51,387 bases of DNA from Ophiobolus disseminans. Lineage: Eukaryota > Ascomycota > Dothideomycetes > Pleosporales > Phaeosphaeriaceae. A program made the position numbers and the translations under genes. The stretch spans positions 15,001 to 66,387 of the forward strand of contig MU006223.1 of NCBI GenBank assembly GCA_010093685.1, in the 5' to 3' direction. Numbering within the stretch: the first letter of the stretch is position 1; every line of letters begins with the position of its first letter. This document shows, piece after piece, positions 22,154-32,334 of the stretch. The notes beneath the pieces are model-generated. The model had not been told where the DNA came from, did no database searches, and worked only from the letters and a program-made list of their open reading frames with translations.

Positions 22154-25100
22154 CTAGATGCTTCTCAAGCTCTCCCGAAAGATACTCTTCATAAGCTTCT
22201 TCTTCTCGCCTTCACTGCTGTTTCTACACATTGCTCGAAATACACCATTCTTATTCCAAAGCTCCAACGGTGTTCCCAGCTCCCTTACACGACCACTGTC
22301 AAGTACGACAACATTATCGAAATCGCCAATTGTGCTCAAGCGATGCGCTATCACTATAAGGGTACTGCCTGGAAAACTCTCGCGAATGCTGCGCTGTACG
22401 AGAGAGTCAGTTGCCGCATCGACGGCAGAAGTGGCCTCATCGAAGATGATGATTTTAGGACGCAATACAATGGCTCGTGCGATACTTAGGAGTTGGCGTT
22501 GGCCCTGCGATAGATTGCCGCCGGACTCGGAGATGGGACTGGAAAGGTCGGAGAAGTCGGTATTGAAATTGGTGGTGTGTGGTTCCTGGTCACCCGCCGT
22601 CGTTGTGACCTGACTATGAACGAGTTGGACTTGTACAAGCGCTGCAACGAGGTCTCTATCGGTGTATTCTTGAAAAGGGTCAAGATTCGATCGAATGGTG
22701 CCCGAGAACAAAACAGGATCCTGTGGGTTGGATAATGTTTAGCCCAAAATAAACATACAGTGGTACATAGCGGTCCTTACCTGAGCAATTATAGCTAGAC
22801 GCGACCTTAGGTCACGCAGAGTGATGTCGGATATATCGAGTCCATCGATGATGATACAACCCGCTCGTATGTCCAAGCAACGAAATAGCGCCAGTGCCAA
22901 CGATGACTTGCCAGCTCCCGTGCGCCCCACCACAGCAACACGCTCCTCGTGTTTCACCTTGAACGAGACGTCTTTTAGAATCAGCGGCATATCGGGTGCA
23001 TATGCGACATCGAGGTTACGAAATTCTATGTCACCCGAGGCAGGCCATGACGCTTTCGGACTGACACCTGTCAAGGGCTCAGTCTCAATATTCATGTACT
23101 CGTGAACGCGCTCCATTGCATTCATATCCAGTTCGAGTTCTCCGTAGCATCGGACAGTCCAGCGAAGGCTTTCGGAAAGATCGAGCACGAAACACAAAAT
23201 GAAGCCCGCCAATGCTGCATCGATGGAGGCAAAGCCTATGACTAGTCCGACGGTGACGGAAAAAGCTGCTGCAAGGAGAGCCATGCGGAAGCTCATCCAT
23301 CGATTCGCAAGGGATGTGTAATACGTCATCATTGTCCACCTGTCGATGTGTTTGTGCATTTGAGCCAGGTAGCTTTGGGATTTCTTAAATGCACGGATGG
23401 TTGAGATGCCCGCTAGCGTCGTATTGAAAAGGTCGAATAGAGGAGATCTAGCGGTGCTCTCTAGGCGCTTGAGGGGTCGACTTGCTCTTAGGTATTGTAA
23501 ACCAATGGAGACCCCGCATATAAGAAGAATTGCGGTTGGGGGAATGAGATATTCACAGGTTAAAAAGGCGACACCACAAATACCGGCAAGCCGAAGTAGA
23601 CTAGTGATGAACATTATCCAACTAGGGGGTATACGTTCATCAACCATGTTCAAGTCCGCTGTGAACCGGTTGATGATCCGCCCTGTAGGGACAGTGTCTA
23701 TCCAGTGCAGTGGCGCGTGCAGTACCGTGCAGAGCATCTTAGTGAACACGGTTCGGCTTGCCTTGATCGAGAGGTGGTAGACCCAGAAATACCGTAAGGT
23801 ACCGATTGTCGCCATGCCCAAGGATGTGATAATATAGATAGTCAGATGAAGGAAGGTTTCCTTTTCCGGTGGCTGAAACGAAAGCTGGAATGTACCTGGA
23901 AATACGAAGCCATGATACGTTGCGAAGACACCACTCGCGTTAATGGAATCGCTTCGAGTAGTCCAGACGCGTAGCCACCATGCTCGGACTACGTACAGGT
24001 CAGACATGAATCATGATATAAGTATAAGTGAAACTTACCTATGATGCTAACCTGGTACGCGAGGAAAAGCGAAATGCAAATGCTCCACAAGAGTGTTCCA
24101 CCACTGTGTTTCCAATATGCGAGATAGACACGTCTATCCACTGTGCCCCGCTCGCGACTTTCTTCCAGTACATATTTCTTTGGATCCTGTGGTTGCGCGG
24201 GCGGGATCGTAATTTGCATTTCATCGACATTCCGAGTGTGTGCTGTTACATGTTCACCTGCGTCTGCAGGAGTCCCGCAATCGTTCTCAGCGTTTGCATA
24301 CGAAACATCCATGTAGGTTCCAAGCAGTGGCGGTCCGGCATACGTAACTGTACCACCGTCGATTTCAACAATGTAGGCAGCAGATGACAGGACTGATCCT
24401 AGATTGTGAGTGGCAATGATCCGCGTTCTTCCCTTGCACAGATTTCCATCGATACATCTTTCAAGGATCCAGCGGCCGACCTGCGCATCTACAGCACAGA
24501 AAATGTCTTCCATGACTAATATTTCCGCTCTTGAATAGATGGCTCGGGCAAGTGTAACCCGCCACTTCTGGCCACCACTCAGATTAACGCCATTGGCCCC
24601 AAGCTCTGTGCCATCACCATCTGCGAGTATAGCTAGGTCTTGCTTCAAGGCACATGCCTCGATAACTTGGTCGTAACGCTCTGCGATGAAGCGTAATCCA
24701 AACAAGATGTTGTCTTTTAAGGAACCGTTGTCGAGCCAGGGAGTCTGACTGACATAAGCGAGAGACCCTGGTATGATCCAGTCTTGCAGAGATATTGTAT
24801 CGTAGCCAAGGTCAGGAATTTTAGGGACGCAGACAGAACCTTCCAGTAAGTCAGCCTCTCCAAGGATCGCAGAGATCAGAAGACTCTTTCCACTTCCTGT
24901 CTTTCCTACAATGAGTGAGAGCTCGCCGTTCGGAAAGCATATATTAAGCTCTCGGAGGGTGTATCTCTCTTCATCTGCAGATGGTTCATCTGTTGGCCAG
25001 GAAATGTTGGCGTCCTGAAAGCTAATTGAAGGACCTAGAGCAAGCTCATTCTGTATCTCGGGTGCGCTCAAATAGCTACTCAGCCGATCAATAGAAACTG

Positions 25101-27172
25101 AGGTGTCGATGCCTAGCGTGATGAGTTCCGGTAAGGACCCAAGGGTGCTCTCCAAAGCACCGAACATGCCCATACTGACGAAGGCGACCGAAGGCGACAG
25201 AGTGCCGTTGACCAGAACGTATAATGTAAGGGATGTTGCTGACAAGATTACCTGACCAAAAACCCAGCACCCAAACAATGCACTATCGGTCAAAAAGTAT
25301 TTCCAGAGCGTCTGTAGCTCCATGTTTCTGAGTGTGAGGATCTTCTTCTCCCATTGTTGCTCCATGGCAGACAGTTTGATCTGCCGAAGTCCAAGGAGAA
25401 CCTCGTTAAGCTTGACCAGCTTGGAGTCCCTTAACTGCATTAAAGCCTTAGACTGAGCTAGAAGTAGCTTTGAGAGCCAGGTACTAGCAGGTAAGACAAG
25501 CAGCCACGCTGAAATTCCCGCGGTAAAAGGGATCCAACCTATAAGTTGCACGAGGACCACGGAGAAAATTATGAGCTTGAGTATTCCGTTGACAATCAAG
25601 AATTGGAATTGAAGGAAATGCGCGACTCGTTCTATGTCGACGCCGACGAGGTTTACGATAGCCGGGCGAGCTAAATTAGTATCGGATTTTACGGTTGATG
25701 TACCGCGGAATTCATCCAACCGACCGATGTTGGAGTTACTGAACACGTGTGCGCTCCGTGGGCGTTTGTTCACCGTCTTGGTATCCTTTCGTCGGAGGGA
25801 TTTAGCGAAAACAAGACTCGTCAGCTGCGCACGGATCGGTATTGACAGCCCTGAGATCGAATACCAGAAAAGCCACCCTTCCATCCACTTATACGTGAAC
25901 GATAACGTCAGTACTGTGGCAATACTCGAGCGCATGGACTGGGGTAGGAATCTTACCGAGTCGATCAAGTTGAAGATCGCGATCCCTAAAACTAGACCCA
26001 GCAGCTCTAGCTGATGAGAGATTTTCGATTCGCGACTCTCGAGAACCTCGAGAGTCCGTAACATAGTCCAGTATGGCATGATATTTACCAGACATCGTAC
26101 TATCGTGACTAGCCATAACCAACCAAGCTTCGCTTTGTATTTACATACAAGAGAACGCAGAAGCGTTGAATCAACCTGGAAGCCATTATACTGCTTGTTC
26201 AACTCGTCTGCCCGGAGTGTCTGATCGGCATAAGGAATATCAGCGGGATCGAGATCGTTCTTGACAGATGCTTGTTTAAGAAGTGACTGGATCCAACTCC
26301 ACGTGTATCTCCGTAGTGCGGAAACGGTTCTTTGACGGTCGACTTTGTAGCCTTGGAACACTACATCAGGCCTGCGAGGAAGACTGACGCTATTAATGGC
26401 CAGGGCGAGGCTTGTCATGCTGTTGAAGATCCCAGCAATAGTCATCGATACCCCGTAGGTATCGTGTCTTGAGGCATACTGCGCGAACTTCCAGGACGAT
26501 GAAAGACAGAGGACGATGGCGGAGGCTAGGAGCAACAGTCCAAGGTTGTACGATATGATTGAAGATCGATTGACGGCCATACAGCCTCCGTGGATAAGAA
26601 CGACCCCCTGAATGACGGTAGGTTAGCAAAAATATTGCAGTTGCGGTATTCACACTCACCCAGGAGCCGGCCATGACACCCGTTTCTAATTTTCGGTCGT
26701 AGTTGCCTCCTCGTAGAATCTCGAGGCGGAATATGGAGACAGAGACTACGACTCCAAAGGTCGAGAAGACAAGAATCAAAATCTTGCAGCGTCGATTTGA
26801 AAACGCAGTAATGCTTTCGGGTGTACCACAACCATCAACGTCTTCGTAGAATCGATTGATGGGCCTATGGTTTCGTAACTGAACAAAAGTCGTAACGATA
26901 GCTGGCAAGCATAGTGATGCAATTGTCACCAAAGCTATACATGCAAGCGGAAGATCAAGTGGGTGACTCATTATGGCAGAGAATCGTGTCGATACTATGT
27001 TTTGGTGCCAGTTTTCACTTCGTAAATGAACAGGGAGGAGAATCAGGGACGGCAATGCAAAAAGTACATCAGAAAGAGCTGAGTTAACGGCGAGAGAATC
27101 AATGGTCGGTAAGATAGAGGGCTGTAGACGAGGGACGGCATGAATGGTACACCCATAACACGAACAGAACAA
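22154..27172 (-). CDS. Long-type ABCC (MRP-like) transporter, 1618 aa
   Basis: An ATP-driven exporter or vacuolar sequestration pump, typically of conjugates or secondary metabolites. Four exons join without interruption: 27172-26660, 26607-24039, 23988-22781 and 22720-22154; introns of 52, 50 and 60 nt have GTGAGT/GTAAGT/GTAAGG donors. The N-terminal about 280 residues are a hydrophobic TMD0 typical of long ABCC proteins. TMD1 follows, then NBD1 with Walker A GKTGSGKS (739-746), signature LSGGQ (847-851) and a VMED Walker B. TMD2 follows, then NBD2 with Walker A GRTGAGKS (1382-1389), signature LSQGQ and Walker B IIIFDEATSAVD. All motifs are present and the gene looks functional. The start ATG 27172 is the first in frame; a start further in is possible. 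The promoter contains a 138-bp tandem repeat. Its position at the left edge of the cluster suggests export or self-protection for the cluster product. Confidence 0.92.
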
Positions 27173-28096
27173 GTGGGGGGACTAGCCGCTTAGGTTGACA
27201 ACTTCACGCTTCTGTGTTGCGTCGACAGACGTACAGACCTGATGTGGGTCTCTAACCTAGTGAATATCTAGATATAACTGATTGACAAGATAGTTTCCGT
27301 CTATACGGATGTAACGATGTCGGGAATAACAATAGAGTGTAATAGCCCGGCCGGCTGAGCTTCTTTTGAGATCTGTTCGCCGTCTATACCCGCCCACTGG
27401 ACTCACCGCTCAAGCAATGCATTGTACGAGATCAGGGTTGATCCGAAGACATAGTCGAGTCGAGATTTAGCGTATCAGACCTGCATGCTAGACCACAAGT
27501 GCTAGAGCCAAGAGCAGGAGAATACGGCCGGCTATGCGTCTTCCGGACCCAGTTCGGCGTCTATCCCGACACATTAAATTGCCCACTGAGACAGTGCATT
27601 CCGCTGACACTGGTCCGTCCCGAGCATCGATCTGAGATCTATTGCGTGATACGCAGGTCGAGAGATTACGGAGATGATCGCAGGGGGCTAATTGGTGCAC
27701 ATTCCGACACATTGGACTGCCCACCGAGACAGTGCATTCCGCTAACACTGTTCCGTCCCGAGCACCGATCTGAGATCTATTACGTGATACGCAGGTCGAG
27801 AGATTACGGAGATGATCGCAGGGGGCTAATTGGTGCACATTCCGACACATTGGACTGCCCACTGAGACAGTGCATTCCGCTAACACTGGTCCGTCCCGAG
27901 CACCGATCTGAGATCTATTACGTGATACGCAGGTCGAGAGATTACGGAGATGATTGCAGGGGGCTAATTGGTGCACATCCCGAACGATCGAATACGCAAA
28001 AGACAAACGTCAATCCGGTGGATAGCAGCTCTGCTTTACGCATTAATCCTAATAGACAAAGTCAATTTTCTCGGGATTATGCGAAGGTGTACATTT
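27173..28096. promoter_or_regulatory. Promoter region of the ABC transporter
   Basis: The 0.9 kb between the ATP-grasp stop and the transporter start holds no gene. It contains a three-copy 138-bp tandem array and two palindromic CGGCCGG sites: CCCGGCCGGCT at 27346-27356 and ACGGCCGGCT at 27524-27533. CGG half-sites in inverted arrangement are what many Zn2Cys6 fungal regulators bind. No regulator gene is present in the cluster. Confidence 0.45.
27566..27979. repeat. 138-bp tandem repeat, three copies
   Basis: Copies start at 27566, 27704 and 27842 with the phrase CCGACACATT, and each ends with GGGGGCTAATTGGTGCACAT. They differ at only a few positions. Because 138 is divisible by three, both strands stay open across the array and give spurious repeat proteins; I do not treat these as genes. 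The array begins about 390 bp upstream of the transporter start. Confidence 0.95.
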
Positions 28097-29707
28097 TCAA
28101 TGTTGCTGAATAACAGAACAAATCCAAGATCCACCAGAGCTGACTGCAACAATTCGACCTTGACTCGCCCGCCACGTCCCCAAGCCTAGCAGCTGTCCAT
28201 TTGCCACATGGTATGTTCCCACTAAAGGAAATCGATCCGTTGTTTTGGTAGAACTCAACATCAGATCATACTCACGGGGAACGACACGTCGTTGTACCAC
28301 ACAGCTAGCATGGAGATCTCTGCGCTCCTGCGACTGTAATCTTTGCAACTCCGCTACCCATTCACAAGGATTAAGATCCTCGCCGAATACGATACCGTCG
28401 CCTTTGCCGCTGCGAATAGGTTTCAGTATGTACTCGTTTTGTAGTAGAATGGAGTTCCTCGAAGCCTGGAGTAGACTGTCCATCTCTGGTGATTTGGGCA
28501 GAATTGTGTTGACAATTCCTCGCTCTAGAGCATCAGCTTGAGTCTTGCTCAATAACTGACGAGCCATCATGTTGGATATCTCTTGCCGTACGATACCAAG
28601 CATGCGCTTGTCGTGAACCAGGAGTATGGTACGCATGTCATTAAAACAACGTAGGCTGATTTGACGCAGCATCTCTGGTGCCAGAGCAGCTAGCTCGCGT
28701 TGATGCAGCTCCAGGCCAACCTGATGAATCTCTTCAAGAGTTTCTCCATTGTGGATGAATGATGCGGAACAATCTTGAAGTCTGGTCATAACTCTTCCAT
28801 CTTGTGAGGCACAGAAAAGCCGATAGCCAGTTGTGCTCCGGGGGTCGAGTAGCAATCGAAGCTCTTTAGGGGTTATGAGCTTGGGTTTGATTCCAAAGCG
28901 TTTCCAAACGGCATCGATGAACATATGAATGTCGATTCCAGCTTCCTGTCCTTTGAGAAGATGTAATGGAAGGTTAGGCTGGAAGAGACTGAGTAGTCCA
29001 TTGATGATCTGGTACGAATCAGCCTGCGTTGGCAAAGACACTGCATATGATATCATCAGCTGTCATACCTTTTCGGGGTCCGTCGCATTGACCAAATTCG
29101 TATATCCAGCGTTGGCGACTTGCAGGACTTCGCCTGTGGCTTGTTGACCATAGGCTTCATGCATGAATCCATTGAAAGAGAACCGAGCATTAATTTCTGT
29201 GATAACGAAATTTTCTTCAACGACCGCACCATTCTGGGCCAGTTGGTGGTTCTCGACCAGAAAGTCTGGCCTCCAAGAACCCATGCATTGAGAGAACTTC
29301 TGTAGATTTCCTTTGGAGACTTGGAGATCTATCCACTATTACACCGTCAGCTCAGAATCGTTCTCGAACGAAGTACCAACTTTCAGGAGTTCTTCTTCCT
29401 CCTTTTCCAATGGCATGCGCTCTGGGAACCGTGCTCCCAGATCAGACCACCATCGGCCCACGATATCGTTGATTGCAATAGTAAGTGCTTCTTGCAGAGT
29501 CTCCAGTTGTTGCTGATGCAATCTGCTGATCAGGATTGGCATAGGACAGCCGGCTCGATAGGAATCTTTATGCCAGAGATGAGCCGGACACATGTCCAGT
29601 AACGAGGCGCGGAGCTTCTCGTACTGCCTTGCCAGTACGGCATCATTGGTGTCGAGACCAAAATCGATGATGCCAACGTTGGTTTGCTGGAGTAGAGGGA
29701 TGGCCAT
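28097..29707 (-). CDS. ATP-grasp ligase-like protein, about 506 aa
   Basis: A member of a fungal ATP-grasp-like family; such enzymes form an acyl-phosphate and transfer the acyl group to an amine, often giving amide bonds. I join 29707-29345, 29299-29069 and 29023-28097. The start at 29707 (ACCATGGCC context, MAIPLLQQ) is preferred over the upstream ATG at 29776. Conserved-looking blocks are GRWWSDLGARFPERMPLE, GSWRPDFLVEN, ITEINARFSFNGF and the nucleotide-binding loop YILKPIRSGKGDGIVFGEDL. Then come VVQRRVVPREYDLML, PLVGTYHVANG and a C-terminal GGSWICSV. Both introns are 45 nt. The second (29024-29068, GTATGA...CGCAG) is convincing. The first (29300-29344) has a weak GTGTAA donor and covers two stop codons, so it is either spliced or a disabling change. 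The gene is divergent from the oxygenase gene. Substrates are unknown. Confidence 0.75.
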
Positions 29708-30418
29708 GGTTAATGTAATATGTTTAGGGTGTGATAATGGAATTGAAAGGCAATTTTCATCAGAGTCGCGGAGCAAAAGGCTGACCTTCCACTCCCTTGA
29801 GTAGAAGTTATGTTATCTTAACAGTCACACAATATGCAACATAGAAATAATCTGCAAAGTTCAGTAACCTTTAACTGCTTGCGGATGGGTGCAGAATTAC
29901 GTTAGGAAGCTGTCCACCCGCACCACTTGACCGAGTCCTAGCCCGCACTGTATGCACAAAGTATTGCCAGGTTCTATTATGAGACAGTTAAACCTTGTAT
30001 CATTACACAACAATCCACGTTGCAGGATTTTGTGGCTTCGTATTCAAGCAGGAAGTAATCAAACAGGGGTCTGACTGCGGCGCTTTCAAATGATTGTATT
30101 ACGACATAGAAATTACGCCTCTTGTTAGCTTTTAACCTCAAAGGCCTAACACTCTGTCACACACACTCCTTTTGGTCGACCTTGCTCTTCAAATTCCAGA
30201 AGGCGTACCAATAGCATACGCTGTGTGGCCTTGAAACAGCCAATCTTTGTCTACCTGAAAACATCTTCCTCAGATATTGGCAGGAGCAAAAGATCGACTT
30301 TCACTTCCTTAGATAGAAAGCATCTGAACCCACACAGATATAAAAGGGTCACTCGGACGTACAAATTTGGATGTTCTCCCAGAATCTCGATATTAAAGGT
30401 TTCTCTAAGCTGTCTATC
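29708..30418. promoter_or_regulatory. Bidirectional promoter between ATP-grasp and oxygenase genes
   Basis: The 0.7 kb intergenic region separates two divergent genes. A 38-bp motif beginning GGAGCAAAAG and ending TAGA(A)AG occurs near each end in the same orientation (29770-29807 and 30283-30320, roughly four in five bases identical). TATAAAAG at 30339-30346 serves the oxygenase side. The arrangement suggests co-regulation of the two genes. Confidence 0.55.
30339..30346 (+). promoter_or_regulatory. TATA box of the oxygenase gene
   Basis: TATAAAAG lies only 25 bp before the ATG at 30371 but 73 bp before the ATG at 30419. This makes the second ATG the likelier translation start. Confidence 0.5.
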
Positions 30419-31375
30419 ATGTTTCGAAACCTGCGGTCAATTCGTTGCACTCGCTCTGGAATGAGTTTCCCCTGGAGAGTTGGTTCTGTTTCCAGCCTTT
30501 CGAAGCAATATGGGTCCCTCGCATTCGAAAATCCTCATCTTCCTGCCCAATCCTCCTATACCATACCGCAAATTATGGTGCCTGAGCTTAGCTACACCAG
30601 GAAGCCGCATCATGTCGCCCAGGTGGCCGAACATCTCCGAGAACTAGGCATCCTCAAAGTTAGCCTACAATTTCCAGATCCTAACAGTCAATACCTCGAG
30701 CAATTGATCATTGCTTTGCATCAAAATCACGGACAAAGGCTCCCAATCAGTCACAGCGCCCTTCGAGGCGCGTTTTGGGACGTCCGCCCCAGTACCACCA
30801 ATTTCCAAGCCGGGGATTGTCAGGCGCGGTCAGAAACTACGGACGAATTCCCCTGGCACACAGACTGCAGCTACGAGGATCAGCCACCGAGGTTCTTTGC
30901 TCTTCATGTGCTGCAGCACGATCGCTATGGCGGTGGGACGCTATCCGTGATGAACGTTAAGAGACTGAGCGAGCACCTATCACCGACTACTCGGACCTCC
31001 TTAACTCTTCCGGAATACCGAATCAAGGTTCCACCCGAGTTTATCAAGGTTCCTGACCAGCGATCGATTTGCGCCAGTATATTCGTAACGAATGATGAGT
31101 GCGAAGAAGTGTTCATCAGGTACCGGAAGGATCTCTTGGGTGCGTTGAGCCAGAGAGCATCCCGCGCCTTGGAAGAATTGGAGACAGTATTGAGGGAAGG
31201 AAGTGTCCAATCGAGTCTGAGCTTGCAGCTCTCTGCAGAAGACTTGCCCAAAGGCTCCGTGATTCTCATTGACAACCGCAGATGGCTGCACGCTAGGAAC
31301 CGCATATACGATGAGGAGCGCCATCTCCGTCGTGTGCGATGGGACGCGGCGCCATTTGGGCGCAACTGCCAATGA
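30419..31375 (+). CDS. TauD/TfdA-type Fe(II)/2-oxoglutarate-dependent oxygenase, 318 aa
   Basis: The family hydroxylates, desaturates or epoxidises small substrates using Fe(II), 2-oxoglutarate and oxygen. The iron ligands are visible: the HxD pair in WHTDCSYED (His147, Asp149 counted from 30419) and the distal His in RRWLHARN (His291). Arginines in ERHLRRVRWD (about 302-307) suit 2-oxoglutarate binding. The reading frame has no intron. I start at 30419 rather than 30371 because the TATA box is at 30339-30346. The N-terminus (MFRNLRSIRCTRSG) is Arg-rich without acidic residues, so mitochondrial targeting is possible. Length and motifs look intact. It is divergent from the ATP-grasp gene, with a 0.7-kb shared promoter. 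Substrate unknown; it probably tailors the cluster product or a precursor. Confidence 0.88.
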   Translation: MFRNLRSIRCTRSGMSFPWRVGSVSSLSKQYGSLAFENPHLPAQSSYTIPQIMVPELSYTRKPHHVAQVAEHLRELGILKVSLQFPDPNSQYLEQLIIALHQNHGQRLPISHSALRGAFWDVRPSTTNFQAGDCQARSETTDEFPWHTDCSYEDQPPRFFALHVLQHDRYGGGTLSVMNVKRLSEHLSPTTRTSLTLPEYRIKVPPEFIKVPDQRSICASIFVTNDECEEVFIRYRKDLLGALSQRASRALEELETVLREGSVQSSLSLQLSAEDLPKGSVILIDNRRWLHARNRIYDEERHLRRVRWDAAPFGRNCQ

Positions 31376-31825
31376 AGGTTTGGATTTAGTTGATACTGAA
31401 GATCGAGGGTTGGATTTCACGTGTCAATTGTACCGAGGCTTAGATTCCACTACTCAAGATATCCTTGGAGCTGCTCAATTGGATACATTTTCATTGTGCG
31501 TCTGCAATATAGGAAATCAACATCTCCAATGGCATGCCGGATATGCATTAGGCTCACTTGACCAGTCATATCTCTACATATAGATCGATCGATCTTCAAT
31601 ACCTAGTCCAAGTTGTGGGAAGAACACCTCCCACTTTGAAGCCAACTTCACTCGGGCGCAGTATCTTTCGCGAGAGTTCCACGTATAGAATGATGATCTG
31701 ACACCAATGCCTATTCAAGCACGTACGGTGTACAAGAATCGAGATTGCAGTACTTGGCTGATGCCTGGGTGATATCGGTTGCAATGTGGATCTGGAAAAT
31801 TAGCGGCGAATCTCAAAGAAACAGT
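31376..31825. other. Intergenic, 3' side of the oxygenase gene
   Basis: I see no gene. A GATCGATCGATC run occurs at about 31583-31594. Confidence 0.4.
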
Positions 31826-32199
31826 AAGCACAGATTAAGGCTAAGATGCGGCAGAGATCTATGCGCAGCGTGACCTCGGAAGCTAAGGCTGCAAGCCAGG
31901 GAATCCTCCTGCAAGTAATACGAGGAGGGTGTTACCACGCTTTCGACTTCTAGTGTTCCGAAATTATGCGCAGCGGGATTTCGGAAGCTAAGGCTGCAAG
32001 CTAGTGCAAGTAATACGGGAAGGGGGTGTTACCACGCTTTCGGCTTCTTTAGTATCCCGAAAGCACAGATTAAGGCTAAGGTGCGGCAGAGATCTATGCG
32101 CAGCGGGATCTCGGAAGCTAAGGCTGCAAGCCAGGGAATCCTCCTGCAAGTAATATGAGGAGGGTGTTACCCCGCTTCCGGCTTCTAGGTATCCGGAAA
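31826..32199. repeat. Imperfect tandem/compound repeat between oxygenase and ligase genes
   Basis: The core ATGCGCAGCG...CGGAAGCTAAGGCTGCAAGC occurs three times (cores at 31861, 31966 and 32096). The first and third copies carry an identical longer 5' part (AAGCACAGATTAAGGCTAAG at 31826 and 32061), so part of the array is a 235-bp duplication. Each core ends in GGTGTTACC(A/C)CGCTT(T/C)CG. CGGAAG half-sites recur. The array lies in the promoter of the adenylating ligase. Confidence 0.85.
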
Positions 32200-32334
32200 T
32201 CTTGAACTTCCGTCTAGGAAGCCTAAAACCCGTTAATCTAGCGGTGTATAAAGTATTTCTAGACATAGTGTTCGTACGCAAGAGAATCAGAAGTTGCATG
32301 TTTCTTCCGGAAACTAACTAAACCATCTTCCATT

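Noticed and set aside
27488..28113. Long overlapping open frames on both strands (204 and 172 aa) with repeated 46-aa units
   Set aside because: Both are by-products of the 138-bp repeat, whose length is divisible by three.
30925..31420. Antisense frames of 146 and 139 aa over the oxygenase gene
   Set aside because: They are shadows of the TauD-type gene, whose catalytic motifs are on the plus strand.
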